Origin: Tritrichomonas musculus
Lineage: Eukaryota; Parabasalia; Tritrichomonadida; Tritrichomonadidae
Assembly: GCA_039105265.1 (NCBI GenBank)
Contig: JAPFFF010000006.1
Span: 4,836,001 to 4,900,000, forward strand
Reading direction: 5' to 3'
DNA length: 64,000 bases
The notes under the pieces were generated by a model that did no database searches, was not told where the DNA came from, and worked only from the letters and a program-made list of their open reading frames with translations. Shown in pieces: positions 29,401 to 39,600 of the stretch (positions within the stretch are counted from its first letter, which is position 1; every line of letters starts with the position of its first letter). Both the position numbers and the translations under genes were made by a program.

Positions 29401-32400
29401 ACACGAACCAGTCGAGTGTACGTTTGGCGTCTTCAGCGTAGAATTTCTGAAGGAACTTCTTGTAGCCAAGCGAGGAAGGAGAGTTGTTGAGAATCTCCAA
29501 TTCCTCTAGCTTGGCACGTATGAATTTCATCCTTTCATCGTAATGCTCATCGTAAATCAAACCGTCAATTGAGTCCAAGTCACCACTCCCAAGAAGTTGA
29601 GAGAACTCCAAAGGAGCCTGTGACAGAAAGCGAACAAGCTTCTCTTTGATGTCTGCGATGACATTACGTTGAGGTTGATCGAGATCTTCATCAGTGATGT
29701 GAATGCGGGAATGCAGGAGTTCAATACCAGCGATGAATTTGGAGGCCGACTTCATCTGAATCGGTGTCTCCAACGAATGCGGGCGACGAATCTTATCTGA
29801 ACCTCTCCGTGCCGAACGAACGAACTTCCTAATCGACTTCCGTAGAATGAGAATGATTTTCGAAATCATCCCTTCGCAGAGAAGCATTCGGCTGCTCTTT
29901 TCCAAAGAGTCAGAGAGGTTAATAGCTACATTATACCAATTGAGAACATCCTTGACTTCACTGTTAAACACTTCTTCGAACTTTTTCCTGTGCTTCGCTA
30001 AACGGTCACCCCACAGCTTCGGGAGGTGCACGAAATCATCATCTTCCTTCATGCACCTCGACTTCCAATTCTCAGCTTTGGACAGGCAACTCTCAATGTC
30101 CACGATCGAAGCTGACGCTGGGTGAGCCGGATGTTCATCAATTGTGTGAGTATCTTCTTCGCTAGATGAAGAGACTGAATGCAAGTGCGCCTCAGGCAGT
30201 CTCTCGTTGGCAGGTATGAACCCAGCCTGTCGTCTCCGTCTGCGTGAGTCTTCCCCGCGACGACGATCTTCCATCACTTGGAGATCCACCGATTCGTCTG
30301 CCCGAGGTTGCACTGGCATCTGTCTCTCATCATCTTGAGTGACTCTGTTCTCACTCCTCACAATCTTGATTCTCTCCAGGTCAGTGTTGGCTTCACGAAT
30401 TTCATCGTCATCGGTTTCAGGCGAAAGCCAATTAACGGATATACTGATGTCGATTGCCTGAACCCGATGACCTTCAACATTGGCCTGGGGATGTGATCTG
30501 TTGGTATGCTGTTTGACTGTAGCTTTGTCTCTACCAACGAAGTCCTTGCATTTCATGCACAAGGAACCGTGCAGGTCATGGTAAACATCGCTAGCCACAA
30601 GTAATTTTCGATGTTTCTTAGCGTGCAGAATGCTCATCGCCCAGAAGACTCCAACTTCACGTTTAAGCGCTTCCATGTCCTGGTGCGATGAGCCCATGTG
30701 GCTGCTCAATGAGTTCGCTCGGCTGACCAAATAGTCGCAGTCGCTGCACGGACAAACGTGAATGGTACGATAGCGAAAAGCGTCAGGCGGAAGGTGAGGT
30801 GAATCGATCTTCCACCTCAGCTTCCTGCCGACAATGTACTCGAACGCCGCTTGCTCCAGAGGAATGTTATTCGTCGTGTGCGTCGATTTGAGGTGAAAAG
30901 ACAAGGACGCACATGTGGGAAACGTTTTGTCGCAGCAAGGGCAGTAAAACTGCCCAACTCCTAACCATCTGTCTTTCTGATACATGAGGAGAATGATAGG
31001 AGTGTCAACGTCGCTAACGTTTGCGAATGGTGAAGTGTCGATGTTTGCCACCTGCAAGATATCAATGAGAGACTTCATGTCTGTTTTGGTCTTCACACCA
31101 GCCAGTTCGCTCACAATCCAATCAATGGAAACATTGTCACCCACAGGTGAAGAAGGATTATCATCACTACCACCGTGATTGTCATCATCGGAATGATCAG
31201 AGTGTTCAGAGTGAGAATGAGCATCGGTGAACTCTTCAGCACCACTAACAACGCTGCTTGTACCAGAAGAGTTACTGGTAGTTTGAGTACCTAAGGAGTT
31301 GGTTCGAGATCCGAGGAAATTATTGTTTGAGAATGTGTTAAGCAACGAATGGTTCCCAGAGAGAGTAAATAGTGGAACCACTTTCTCATTGATCTCGAAC
31401 ACAAACTTAGGTACCTCAATCACTGACGTGAATAATTTCTCCTTCGTGACTACTTGATGATGATCGATGTGAGCAGTTGACGTGACAACCCGATCGTCAA
31501 CGCCAACAGAATGATGCGTGATGTGAGCCGTTGACGTGACGGTTTGGTTGTCAACGTCAACGTTGTGGTGAGTGACGTGAGCTGTTGACGCGACAACCCG
31601 ATTGTCAACGTCAACAGCGTGATGAGCGACGTGAGCTGTTGACTTGACAATCTGATTGTCAACGTCAACAGCGTGATGAGCGACGTGAGCTGTTGACTTG
31701 ACAATCTGATTGTCAACGTCAACAGCGTGATGAGCGACGTGAGCTGTTGACTTGACAGTCTGATTGTCAACGTCAACAGCGTGATGAGCGACGTGAGCTG
31801 TTGACTTGACAATCTGATTGTCAACGTCAACAACGTGATGAGCGACGTGAGCTGTTGACTTGACAATCTGATTGTCAACGTCAACAGCGTGATGAGCGAC
31901 GTGAGCTGTTGACTTGACAATCTGATTGTCAACGTCAACAGCGTGATGAGCGACGTGAGCTGTTGACTTGACAGTCTGATTGTCAACGTCAACAGCGTGA
32001 TGAGCGACGTAAGCTGTTGACTTGACAGTCTGATTGTCAACGTCAACAGCGTGATGAGCGACGTGAGCTGTTGACTTGACAGTCTGATAGTCAACGTCAA
32101 CAGCGTGATTAGCAACGTGGGCTGTTGACTTGACAGTCTGATAGTCAACGTCAACAGAATGATGAGCGACGTGGGCTGTTGACTTGACAATCTGATTGTC
32201 AACGTCAACATTATGATGTACCACGTGTGCCGTTGACGCGACAATCTGATTGTCGACGTCAACGCTATGATGAGCAACATGAGCCATTGACGCGACAACC
32301 CGATTGTCGACGTCAACGCTGTGGTGAGCTACATGAGCAGTTGACTCGACAGTCTGGTTGTCGACGTCAACGCTATGATGAACAAGATTAACATTGTTAT

Positions 32401-33475
32401 GAGAAACATTATAGTTAGAGATATTATTATTAATGAAGCTATTATTAGTGAAACTATTACTATTATTAACATTGAACATATTGGTATTCATGACTGACAT
32501 GTGATTTGAAAAGTCGGTGAAGTGATTATTGCAACCGATGTTGCACGAGAATGAGACCGCCAGCGAGTTTAATACATTGTATACATGGGAAACAAAAGGC
32601 GAACGTGGGAAGGAGCAAAAATTGAATGGAGCCGCCGGAACCGTGCTCGGATGGACGAAGGTCTCAGGGAGGAGCACCTTCTGGCTGAGTTCTGCATCTG
32701 AAGCAGGTACTGCCGGGCGGTTTCGGTCGAGTATTGGTTGCCCATTCGAAATGATCATTTGTCCTCGGGCAACCAATACACCTTCAACTGACTTATCCTT
32801 TGCAAGGTAACTCAGAGGGGAACGGGCAGCCAGTGAAGGATCGCTCGTAATGACGAACCAAGAGGGGTTCTGACCACCCTCTGGATTCGTCGGATTATAG
32901 TGTACTCCTGACTGCAGGAGTACCTCTGTCGTCCTTTGTGTATTAGGAACTATGAGATTTCTGGCGCAATTTGGTCGGCTCGTAGAATCACTTTGATGCG
33001 CATCTGATCTAAATTCTTCGGAATCTGAAAAGTCTGGGGAAACGTTGGAATCGCTCTGTGAGGTACTCCGTATGTTGATAGGAGCAGGTCCAACCGGCGG
33101 GTGCCGCTGCTCCGTAGGATATGAAATTCGATCTGTGAGTGAGTATTGCGCGGGAAGATTATGAGGAACATTTGGAACATATCGAGGCTGTGTATTTGAT
33201 TGAGTTGTGTTCGGGGCAAACTGGTCCCCGTTTTGGTGCGTCTTTGAATTGATCTCTCTTGAGTTGCGAGATATTGGAGAAGTAGCGAGTTTGTTGTAAT
33301 TTATATTGAAAGGGCTATCTACTGTACTAATTTGAGGCGAAAAACTGCGAAATTCGGGTGTTCCATTTCCATCATCATCAGAAAAATTTCCACCAAAATC
33401 ATCAATTTTGGTATCAATCGAATCAGCGTCGAGTGCTAATTCGGAAAATCTAGGTTTGGTCGTGCAAAAAAGCAT
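26441..33475 (-). CDS. LINE polyprotein: C2H2 fingers, reverse transcriptase, restriction-like endonuclease (2344 aa)
   Basis: A single protein for target-primed reverse transcription. Residues 1-360 are disordered. About 362-678 is a tandem array of 17 units of 18 residues (type HHAVDVDNQIVKSTAHVA). Zinc fingers include CPCCDKTFPTC...H...H (about 842), a CPCSDC finger (about 907) and CMKC...H...H (about 975). RT motifs are GDPDDAHSWRPI (about 1480), TIDFSDAFGSVPH (about 1557), QGCPLSP (about 1619) and YADD (1661-1664). The endonuclease has CTRCGQIETLNHILNGC (about 2026) and RPDVWWW...AEFTIPYG (about 2094-2112). The tail is acidic (Asp/Asn runs). It starts at the ATG at 33475, 11 bp from the T-run, and there is no sign of decay. 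The length is large for the family because of the repeat array and tails. Confidence 0.93.
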   Translation of the reverse strand: MLFCTTKPRFSELALDADSIDTKIDDFGGNFSDDDGNGTPEFRSFSPQISTVDSPFNINYNKLATSPISRNSREINSKTHQNGDQFAPNTTQSNTQPRYVPNVPHNLPAQYSLTDRISYPTEQRHPPVGPAPINIRSTSQSDSNVSPDFSDSEEFRSDAHQSDSTSRPNCARNLIVPNTQRTTEVLLQSGVHYNPTNPEGGQNPSWFVITSDPSLAARSPLSYLAKDKSVEGVLVARGQMIISNGQPILDRNRPAVPASDAELSQKVLLPETFVHPSTVPAAPFNFCSFPRSPFVSHVYNVLNSLAVSFSCNIGCNNHFTDFSNHMSVMNTNMFNVNNSNSFTNNSFINNNISNYNVSHNNVNLVHHSVDVDNQTVESTAHVAHHSVDVDNRVVASMAHVAHHSVDVDNQIVASTAHVVHHNVDVDNQIVKSTAHVAHHSVDVDYQTVKSTAHVANHAVDVDYQTVKSTAHVAHHAVDVDNQTVKSTAYVAHHAVDVDNQTVKSTAHVAHHAVDVDNQIVKSTAHVAHHAVDVDNQIVKSTAHVAHHVVDVDNQIVKSTAHVAHHAVDVDNQTVKSTAHVAHHAVDVDNQIVKSTAHVAHHAVDVDNQIVKSTAHVAHHAVDVDNRVVASTAHVTHHNVDVDNQTVTSTAHITHHSVGVDDRVVTSTAHIDHHQVVTKEKLFTSVIEVPKFVFEINEKVVPLFTLSGNHSLLNTFSNNNFLGSRTNSLGTQTTSNSSGTSSVVSGAEEFTDAHSHSEHSDHSDDDNHGGSDDNPSSPVGDNVSIDWIVSELAGVKTKTDMKSLIDILQVANIDTSPFANVSDVDTPIILLMYQKDRWLGVGQFYCPCCDKTFPTCASLSFHLKSTHTTNNIPLEQAAFEYIVGRKLRWKIDSPHLPPDAFRYRTIHVCPCSDCDYLVSRANSLSSHMGSSHQDMEALKREVGVFWAMSILHAKKHRKLLVASDVYHDLHGSLCMKCKDFVGRDKATVKQHTNRSHPQANVEGHRVQAIDISISVNWLSPETDDDEIREANTDLERIKIVRSENRVTQDDERQMPVQPRADESVDLQVMEDRRRGEDSRRRRRQAGFIPANERLPEAHLHSVSSSSEEDTHTIDEHPAHPASASIVDIESCLSKAENWKSRCMKEDDDFVHLPKLWGDRLAKHRKKFEEVFNSEVKDVLNWYNVAINLSDSLEKSSRMLLCEGMISKIILILRKSIRKFVRSARRGSDKIRRPHSLETPIQMKSASKFIAGIELLHSRIHITDEDLDQPQRNVIADIKEKLVRFLSQAPLEFSQLLGSGDLDSIDGLIYDEHYDERMKFIRAKLEELEILNNSPSSLGYKKFLQKFYAEDAKRTLDWFVLNDDTPECVVPVEDFENVYGSSWSDAAALGDDPDGVYTLQRRISSNNSDELKSLILNEEAILKAVRSRSNLSAVGCDGISNGVWKVGGSVTATIIKNVLCCMLDTGLFPEVLKMNKTVMLFKKGDPDDAHSWRPITITPTIYRMLMCHISRSLQTLNSKHRFISPSQKGFMRIPAGAAEHATVVDEMIHDAARNQKSLYITTIDFSDAFGSVPHKLIKKNLTDIGFDLSFVKTIINSYRDSSTKIISNNRRSNSICFRKGVKQGCPLSPTLFNICIEPLLARLNACKEDGYHWLDSATTVQAYADDIIVFSDSEVGMKNLLSVVEHFCSYAGDMKINCKKCHAFTYIAHNGSRSVLNDNFTIAGGRIDNISIQNNTTYLGLPIACKSSQRKHHVFRRIEDMTKDVIRITSSALRFTQAVDAIKRFVIPKIDYELMANTAPTNCLSRLDELIRGKLSKMIGAAGIPTAWFYTTKNDGGLYIQKLTDRQKALTIRLYIALMESNDKSIRDMVKASDEAEIIFRDATIDLTSPFLHLKVKDNGALDAKRNRGTSNILARCVKALHDANMGLILKDDMFTLKDLNSNVTYDVNTSNVVKHIMKVMSDRYYSDLCLHKMRGHTFTTLKNSPLSNYFMKPNALMADSVVRFAIKARTNTLMTASLAAHRNPQMSNRCTRCGQIETLNHILNGCKRCKHKFTKRHDEVVKVLCKYLTEKKRVIVHCNQSVRGRSNEHITGDSASLRPDVWWWDGDQLKIAEFTIPYGMLSGDDDESTLVIRRREKLNKYQKLVDDCKNQLNCNVSLFVFIVSSLGAIPDDTINELKKVTVTTKDALKLAGRMVAAALRESMILYIDTKIKKRVNDNNEDEDNDNDNDNGNDYDNDVENVNVLDTDGDDDSNDLNDTSSNVTDGESADDEYNSVNILDDEEWRELIDASADVDRSGPPSELDTTDDETDVLENPGTTPLWNQTQGADPASATEEEGVQHSSSEF
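31456..32374 (-). repeat. 54-bp coding minisatellite in LINE copy 1 (about 17 units)
   Basis: The in-frame repeat encodes 18-residue units. Central units are nearly identical and edge units have drifted, as expected for an array that grows and shrinks in its middle. Copy 2 has one unit fewer, which accounts for the whole length difference between the proteins. Confidence 0.93.
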
Positions 33476-33496
33476 ATATGAAAACTAAAAAAAAAT

Positions 33497-33510
33497 CTCC
33501 TCCCGTGTGG
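33497..33510 (-). repeat. tRNA-Asn 3'-end target copy (site 3)
   Basis: CCACACGGGAGGAG on the minus strand, then A and T9 (33496-33487). It is the junction between LINE copy 2 (3' side) and copy 1 (5' side). Confidence 0.9.
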
Positions 33511-33617
33511 TAAATTCGTTTATTAATCATTAGAGTAAGTATAAAATACTAATAAACGAGAGTGATGATTCACTCACAATAAAATAAAAGGGGCGGGCCC
33601 CAATAAAAAAAATCTGC

Positions 33618-36600
33618 CTAAAATTCAGAAGAGGAGTGTTGGACTCCCTCCTCTTCGGTAGCGGAGGCAGGGTCGGCACCTTGAGTTTGGTTCCATAGTG
33701 GGGTGGTGCCTGGATTTTCCAGTACGTCAGTTTCATCATCAGTAGTGTCAAGCTCAGACGGGGGCCCCGACCTGTCAACATCCGCACTTGCATCAATGAG
33801 TTCCCGCCATTCTTCGTCGTCCAGGATGTTGACAGAGTTGTACTCATCGTCTGCGGACTCCCCGTCGGTAACATTGGAGCTAGTATCATTGAGATCATTA
33901 GAATCATCGTCACCATCAGTATCAAGAACATTAACATTTTCAACATCGTTATCATAATCGTTACCATTATCGTTATCGTTATCGTTATCTTCATCTTCAT
34001 TGTTGTCGTTAACCCTCTTCTTAATCTTAGTATCAATGTACAATATCATAGATTCCCGTAAAGCGGCTGCTACCATCCTCCCTGCAAGTTTGAGTGCGTC
34101 TTTGGTCGTGACTGTCACTTTCTTGAGTTCATTGATGGTGTCATCGGGTATTGCACCGAGGGAGGAGACAATGAACACAAATAGCGACACATTGCAGTTC
34201 AACTGGTTTTTGCAATCATCGACAAGCTTCTGGTACTTGTTCAACTTCTCTCTGCGTCGTATGACTAAGGTGGATTCATCATCATCGCCAGATAACATTC
34301 CGTATGGGATGGTGAATTCAGCTATCTTCAGCTGGTCACCGTCCCACCACCATACATCTGGTCTGAGAGAAGCAGAGTCACCAGTGATGTGTTCGTTGCT
34401 GCGTCCACGAACACTTTGGTTACAATGCACGATGACTCTCTTCTTTTCGGTAAGGTACTTGCAAAGTACCTTGACAACTTCGTCGTGTCTCTTTGTGAAT
34501 TTGTGTTTGCACCGCTTGCACCCGTTTAAGATGTGATTGAGAGTTTCAATCTGTCCACAACGAGTGCAACGGTTACTCATTTGAGGGTTTCTGTGAGCAG
34601 CAAGTGATGCTGTCATGAGCGTATTCGTACGTGCTTTGATAGCGAATCTGACAACAGAGTCCGCCATCAAAGCATTGGGCTTCATGAAGTAGTTGCTCAA
34701 TGGTGAGTTTTTCAATGTCGTGAATGTATGTCCTCTCATCTTGTGCTGACAAAGATCTGAATAGTAACGGTCACTCATGACTTTCATGATGTGTTTAACA
34801 ACATTAGAGGTGTTAACATCATATGTGACATTACTATTCAGATCTTTGAGCGTAAACATATCATCTTTGAGTATCAGACCCATGTTAGCGTCGTGCAAAG
34901 CTTTAACACATCGGGCTAAGATGTTCGACGTCCCGCGGTTACGCTTTGCATCTAACGCACCATTGTCTTTAACTTTTAGGTGCAAGAACGGTGAAGTCAA
35001 GTCGATGGTAGCATCCCTGAAGATGATCTCGGCTTCATCAGAAGCCTTGACCATATCACGGATGCTTTTATCGTTAGACTCCATCAAAGCAATGTAGAGT
35101 CTGATAGTGAGAGCTTTCTGGCGATCTGTGAGTTTCTGTATGTAAAGACCGCCATCGTTTTTCGTCGTGTAGAACCAGGCGGTTGGAATACCAGCAGCAC
35201 CGATCATTTTGGACAGCTTGCCCCGAATGAGTTCATCTAAGCGACTGAGGCAATTTGTCGGTGCTGTGTTCGCCATCAGTTCGTAGTCAATCTTGGGAAT
35301 CACGAACCGTTTGATGGCGTCAACCGCTTGTGTGAACCGAAGAGCGCTGCTAGTAATTCGAATGACGTCCTTCGTCATGTCTTCGATTCGCCGAAAAACG
35401 TGATGTTTACGCTGCGAAGATTTGCACGCGATTGGAAGTCCGAGATACGTTGTATTGTTCTGAATACTGATGTTATCAATACGTCCTCCAGCAATGGTGA
35501 AGTTGTCGTTCAACACACTGCGAGAACCATTGTGAGCAATGTATGTGAAAGCGTGGCACTTCTTGCAGTTGATCTTCATGTCGCCTGCATAACTGCAGAA
35601 GTGCTCCACGACCGAAAGCAAGTTCTTCATCCCGACTTCCGAGTCCGAGAACACGATTATGTCATCGGCGTAAGCTTGAACGGTTGTCGCTGAGTCCAAC
35701 CAATGATAACCGTCCTCCTTGCAAGCGTTCAACCGCGCGAGGAGAGGTTCGATACAAATGTTGAATAACGTCGGACTCAGCGGACAACCTTGCTTGACGC
35801 CTTTGCGAAAACAGATAGAATTAGATCGTCTGTTGTTGCTGATGATCTTCGTCGAAGAGTCTCTGTACGAATTAATAATCGTTTTAACAAAAGAAAGATC
35901 AAAGCCAATGTCTGTAAGATTCTTTTTAATAAGTTTATGTGGTACGGAACCAAATGCATCAGAAAAGTCGATCGTCGTGATGTAGAGTGACTTTTGGTTC
36001 CGTGCAGCATCGTGTATCATCTCATCAACCACAGTTGCATGCTCAGCCGCCCCAGCTGGAATACGCATGAATCCTTTCTGACTCGGTGATATGAACCTAT
36101 GTTTTGAATTCAGCGTTTGAAGCGAGCGGCTGATGTGACACATCAGCATCCGATAAATCGTCGGAGTGATGGTGATAGGACGCCACGAATGGGCGTCGTC
36201 AGGGTCTCCTTTCTTAAACAACATGACGGTTTTGTTCATTTTCAACACCTCCGGAAAGAGACCAGTGTCAAGCATGCAACACAACACATTCTTGATGATC
36301 GTCGCCGTGACACTCCCGCCAACCTTCCACACACCATTTGAAATGCCGTCGCATCCGACGGCAGACAGATTGGATCTCGATCTGACCGCTTTGAGAATAG
36401 CTTCTTCGTTGAGGATGAGTGATTTGAGTTCATCAGAATTATTCGATGAAATTCTGCGCTGAAGAGTGTAAACACCATCTGGGTCATCCCCGAGAGCAGC
36501 AGCATCGCTCCACGAGGACCCGTACACGTTCTCGAAATCTTCGACTGGGACGACACATTCCGGTGTGTCGTCGTTCAACACGAACCAGTCGAGTGTACGT

Positions 36601-39600
36601 TTGGCGTCTTCAGCGTAGAATTTCTGAAGGAACTTCTTGTAGCCAAGCGAGGAAGGAGAGTTGTTGAGAATCTCCAATTCCTCTAGCTTGGCACGTATGA
36701 ATTTCATCCTTTCATCGTAATGCTCATCGTAAATCAAACCGTCAATTGAGTCCAAGTCACCACTCCCAAGAAGTTGAGAGAACTCCAAAGGAGCCTGTGA
36801 CAGAAAGCGAACAAGCTTCTCTTTGATGTCTGCGATGACATTACGTTGAGGTTGATCGAGATCTTCATCAGTGATGTGAATGCGGGAATGCAGGAGTTCA
36901 ATACCAGCGATGAATTTGGAGGCCGACTTCATCTGAATCGGTGTCTCCAAGGAATGCGGGCGACGAATCTTATCTGAACCTCTCCGTGCCGAACGAACGA
37001 ACTTCCTAATCGACTTCCGTAGAATGAGAATGATTTTCGAAATCATCCCTTCGCAGAGAAGCATTCGGCTGCTCTTTTCCAAAGAGTCAGAGAGGTTAAT
37101 AGCTTCATTATACCAATTGAGAACATCCTTGACTTCACTGTTAAACACTTCTTCGAACTTTTTCCTGTGTTTCGCTAAACGGTCACCCCACAGCTTCGGG
37201 AGGTGCACGAAATCATCATCTTCCTTCATGCACCTCGACTTCCAATTCTCAGCTTTGGACAGGCAACTCTCAATGTCCACGATCGAAGCTGACGCTGGGT
37301 GAGCCGGATGTTCATCAATTGTGTGAGTATCTTCTTCGCTAGATGAAGAGACTGAATGCAAGTGCGCCTCAGGTAGTCTCTCGTTGGCAGGTATGAACCC
37401 AGCCTGTCGTCTCCGTCTGCGTGAGTCTTCCCCGCGACGACGATCTTCCATCACTTGGAGATCCACCGATTCGTCTGCCCGAGGTTGCACTGGCATCTGT
37501 CTCTCATCATCTTGAGTGACTCTGTTCTCACTCCTCACAATCTTGATTCTCTCCAGGTCAGTGTTGGCTTCACGAATTTCATCGTCATCGGTTTCAGGCG
37601 AAAGCCAATTAACGGATATACTGATGTCGATTGCCTGAACCCGATGACCTTCAACATTGGCCTGGGGATGTGATCTGTTGGTATGCTGTTTGACTGTAGC
37701 TTTGTCTCTACCAACGAAGTCCTTGCATTTCATGCACAAGGAACCGTGCAGGTCATGGTAAACATCGCTAGCCACAAGTAATTTCCGATGTTTCTTAGCG
37801 TGCAGAATGCTCATCGCCCAGAAGACTCCAACTTCACGTTTAAGCGCTTCCATGTCCTGGTGCGATGAGCCCATGTGGCTGCTCAATGAGTTCGCTCTGC
37901 TGACCAAGTAGTCGCAGTCGCTGCACGGACAAACGTGAATGGTACGATAGTGAAAAGCGTCAGGCGGAAGGTGAGGTGAATCGATCTTCCACCTCAGCTT
38001 CCTGCCGACAATGTACTCGAACGCCGCTTGCTCCAGAGGAATGTTATTCGTCGTGTGCGTCGATTTGAGGTGAAAAGACAAGGACGCACATGTGGGAAAC
38101 GTTTTGTCGCAGCAAGGGCAGTAAAACTGCCCAACTCCTAACCATCTGTCTTTCTGATACATGAGGAGAATGATAGGAGTGTCAACGTCGCTAACGTTTG
38201 CGAATGGTGAAGTGTCGATGTTTGCCACCTGCAAGATATCAATGAGAGACTTCATGTCTGTTTTGGTCTTCACACCAGCCAGTTCGCTCACGATCCAATC
38301 AATGGAAACATTGTCACCCACAGGTGAAGAAGGATTATCATCACTACCACCGTGATTGTCATCATCGGAATGATCAGAGTGTTCAGAGTGAGAATGAGCA
38401 TCGGTGAACTCTTCAGCACCACTAACAACGCTGCTTGTACCAGAAGAGTTACTGGTAGTTTGAGTACCTAAGGAGTTGGTTCGAGATCCGAGGAAATTAT
38501 TGTTTGAGAATGTGTTAAGCAACGAATGGTTCCCAGAGAGAGTAAATAGTGGAACCACTTTCTCATTGATCTCGAACACAAACTTAGGTACCTCAATCAC
38601 TGATGTGAATAATTTCTCCTTCGTGACTACTTGATGATGATCGATGTGAGCAGTTGACGTGACAACCCGATCGTCGACGCCAACAGAATGGTGCGTGATG
38701 TGAGCCGTTGACGTGACGGTTTGGTTGTCAACGTCAACGTTGTGGTGAGTGACGTGAGCTGTTGACGCGACAACCCGATTGTCAACGTCAACAGCGTGAT
38801 GAGCGACGTGAGCTGTTGACTTGACAATCTGATTGTCAACGTCAACAGCGTGATGAGCGACGTGAGCTGTTGACTTGACAATCTGATTGTCAACGTCAAC
38901 AGCGTGATGAGCGACGTAAGCTGTTGACTTGACAATCTGATTGTCAACGTCAACAGCGTGATGAGCGACGTGAGCTGTTGACTTGACAATCTGATTGTCA
39001 ACGTCAACAGCGTGATGAGCGACGTAAGCTGTTGACTTGACAATCTGATTGTCAACGTCAACAGCGTGATGAGCGACGTGAGCTGTTGACTTGACAATCT
39101 GATTGTCAACGTCAACAGCGTGATGAGCGACGTGAGCTGTTGACTTGACAGTTTGATTGTCAACGTCAACAGCGTGATGAGCGACGTGGGCTGTTGACTT
39201 GACAATCTGATTGTCAACGTCAACAGAATGATTAGCAACGAGGGCTGTTGACTTGACAGTCTGATAGTCAACGTCAACAGAATGATGAGCGACGTGGGCT
39301 GTTGACTTGACAATCTGATTGTCAACGTCAACATTATGATGTACCACGTGTGCCGTTGACGCGACAATCTGATTGTCGACGTCAACGCTATGATGAGCAA
39401 CATGAGCCATTGACGCGACAACCCGATTGTCGACGTCAACGCTGTGGTGAGCTACATGAGCAGTTGACTCGACAGTCTGGTTGTCGACGTCAACGCTATG
39501 ATGAACAAGATTAACATTGTTATGAGAAACATTATAGTTAGAGATATTATTATTAATGAAACTATTATTAGTGAAACTATTACTATTATTAACATTGAAC

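Larger units (their letters stand above)
26334..33486 (-). mobile_element. Full-length tRNA-Asn-targeted LINE, copy 1
   Basis: A 7.15-kb non-LTR retrotransposon bounded by target copies at 33497-33510 (5' side) and 26320-26333 (3' side). It has one long ORF, an almost absent 5' UTR (start codon about 11 bp from the T-run), and a 3' UTR of about 107 bp with two hairpins and the tail TTAATAAAC. There is no long poly(A) tail. Domain order (C2H2 fingers, RT, zinc knuckle plus RPD...E endonuclease) fits the R2/NeSL/CRE group of site-specific LINEs, most like NeSL. It is nearly identical to copy 2, so both are recent. Confidence 0.93.

Noticed and set aside
31450-32316. 288-codon open frame across the LINE repeat array (Leu/Thr/Ser-rich repeats), with a 270-codon twin at 38627-39439
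   Set aside because: It lies on the same strand as the LINE gene but in another frame. It stays open only because the 54-bp unit has no stop in that frame, and its ends coincide with the array edges. It is a by-product of the repeat, not a gene.
31456-32374. CRISPR-like array
   Set aside because: The 54-bp repeats are contiguous, without spacers, and are in frame within a coding region of a eukaryotic LINE.
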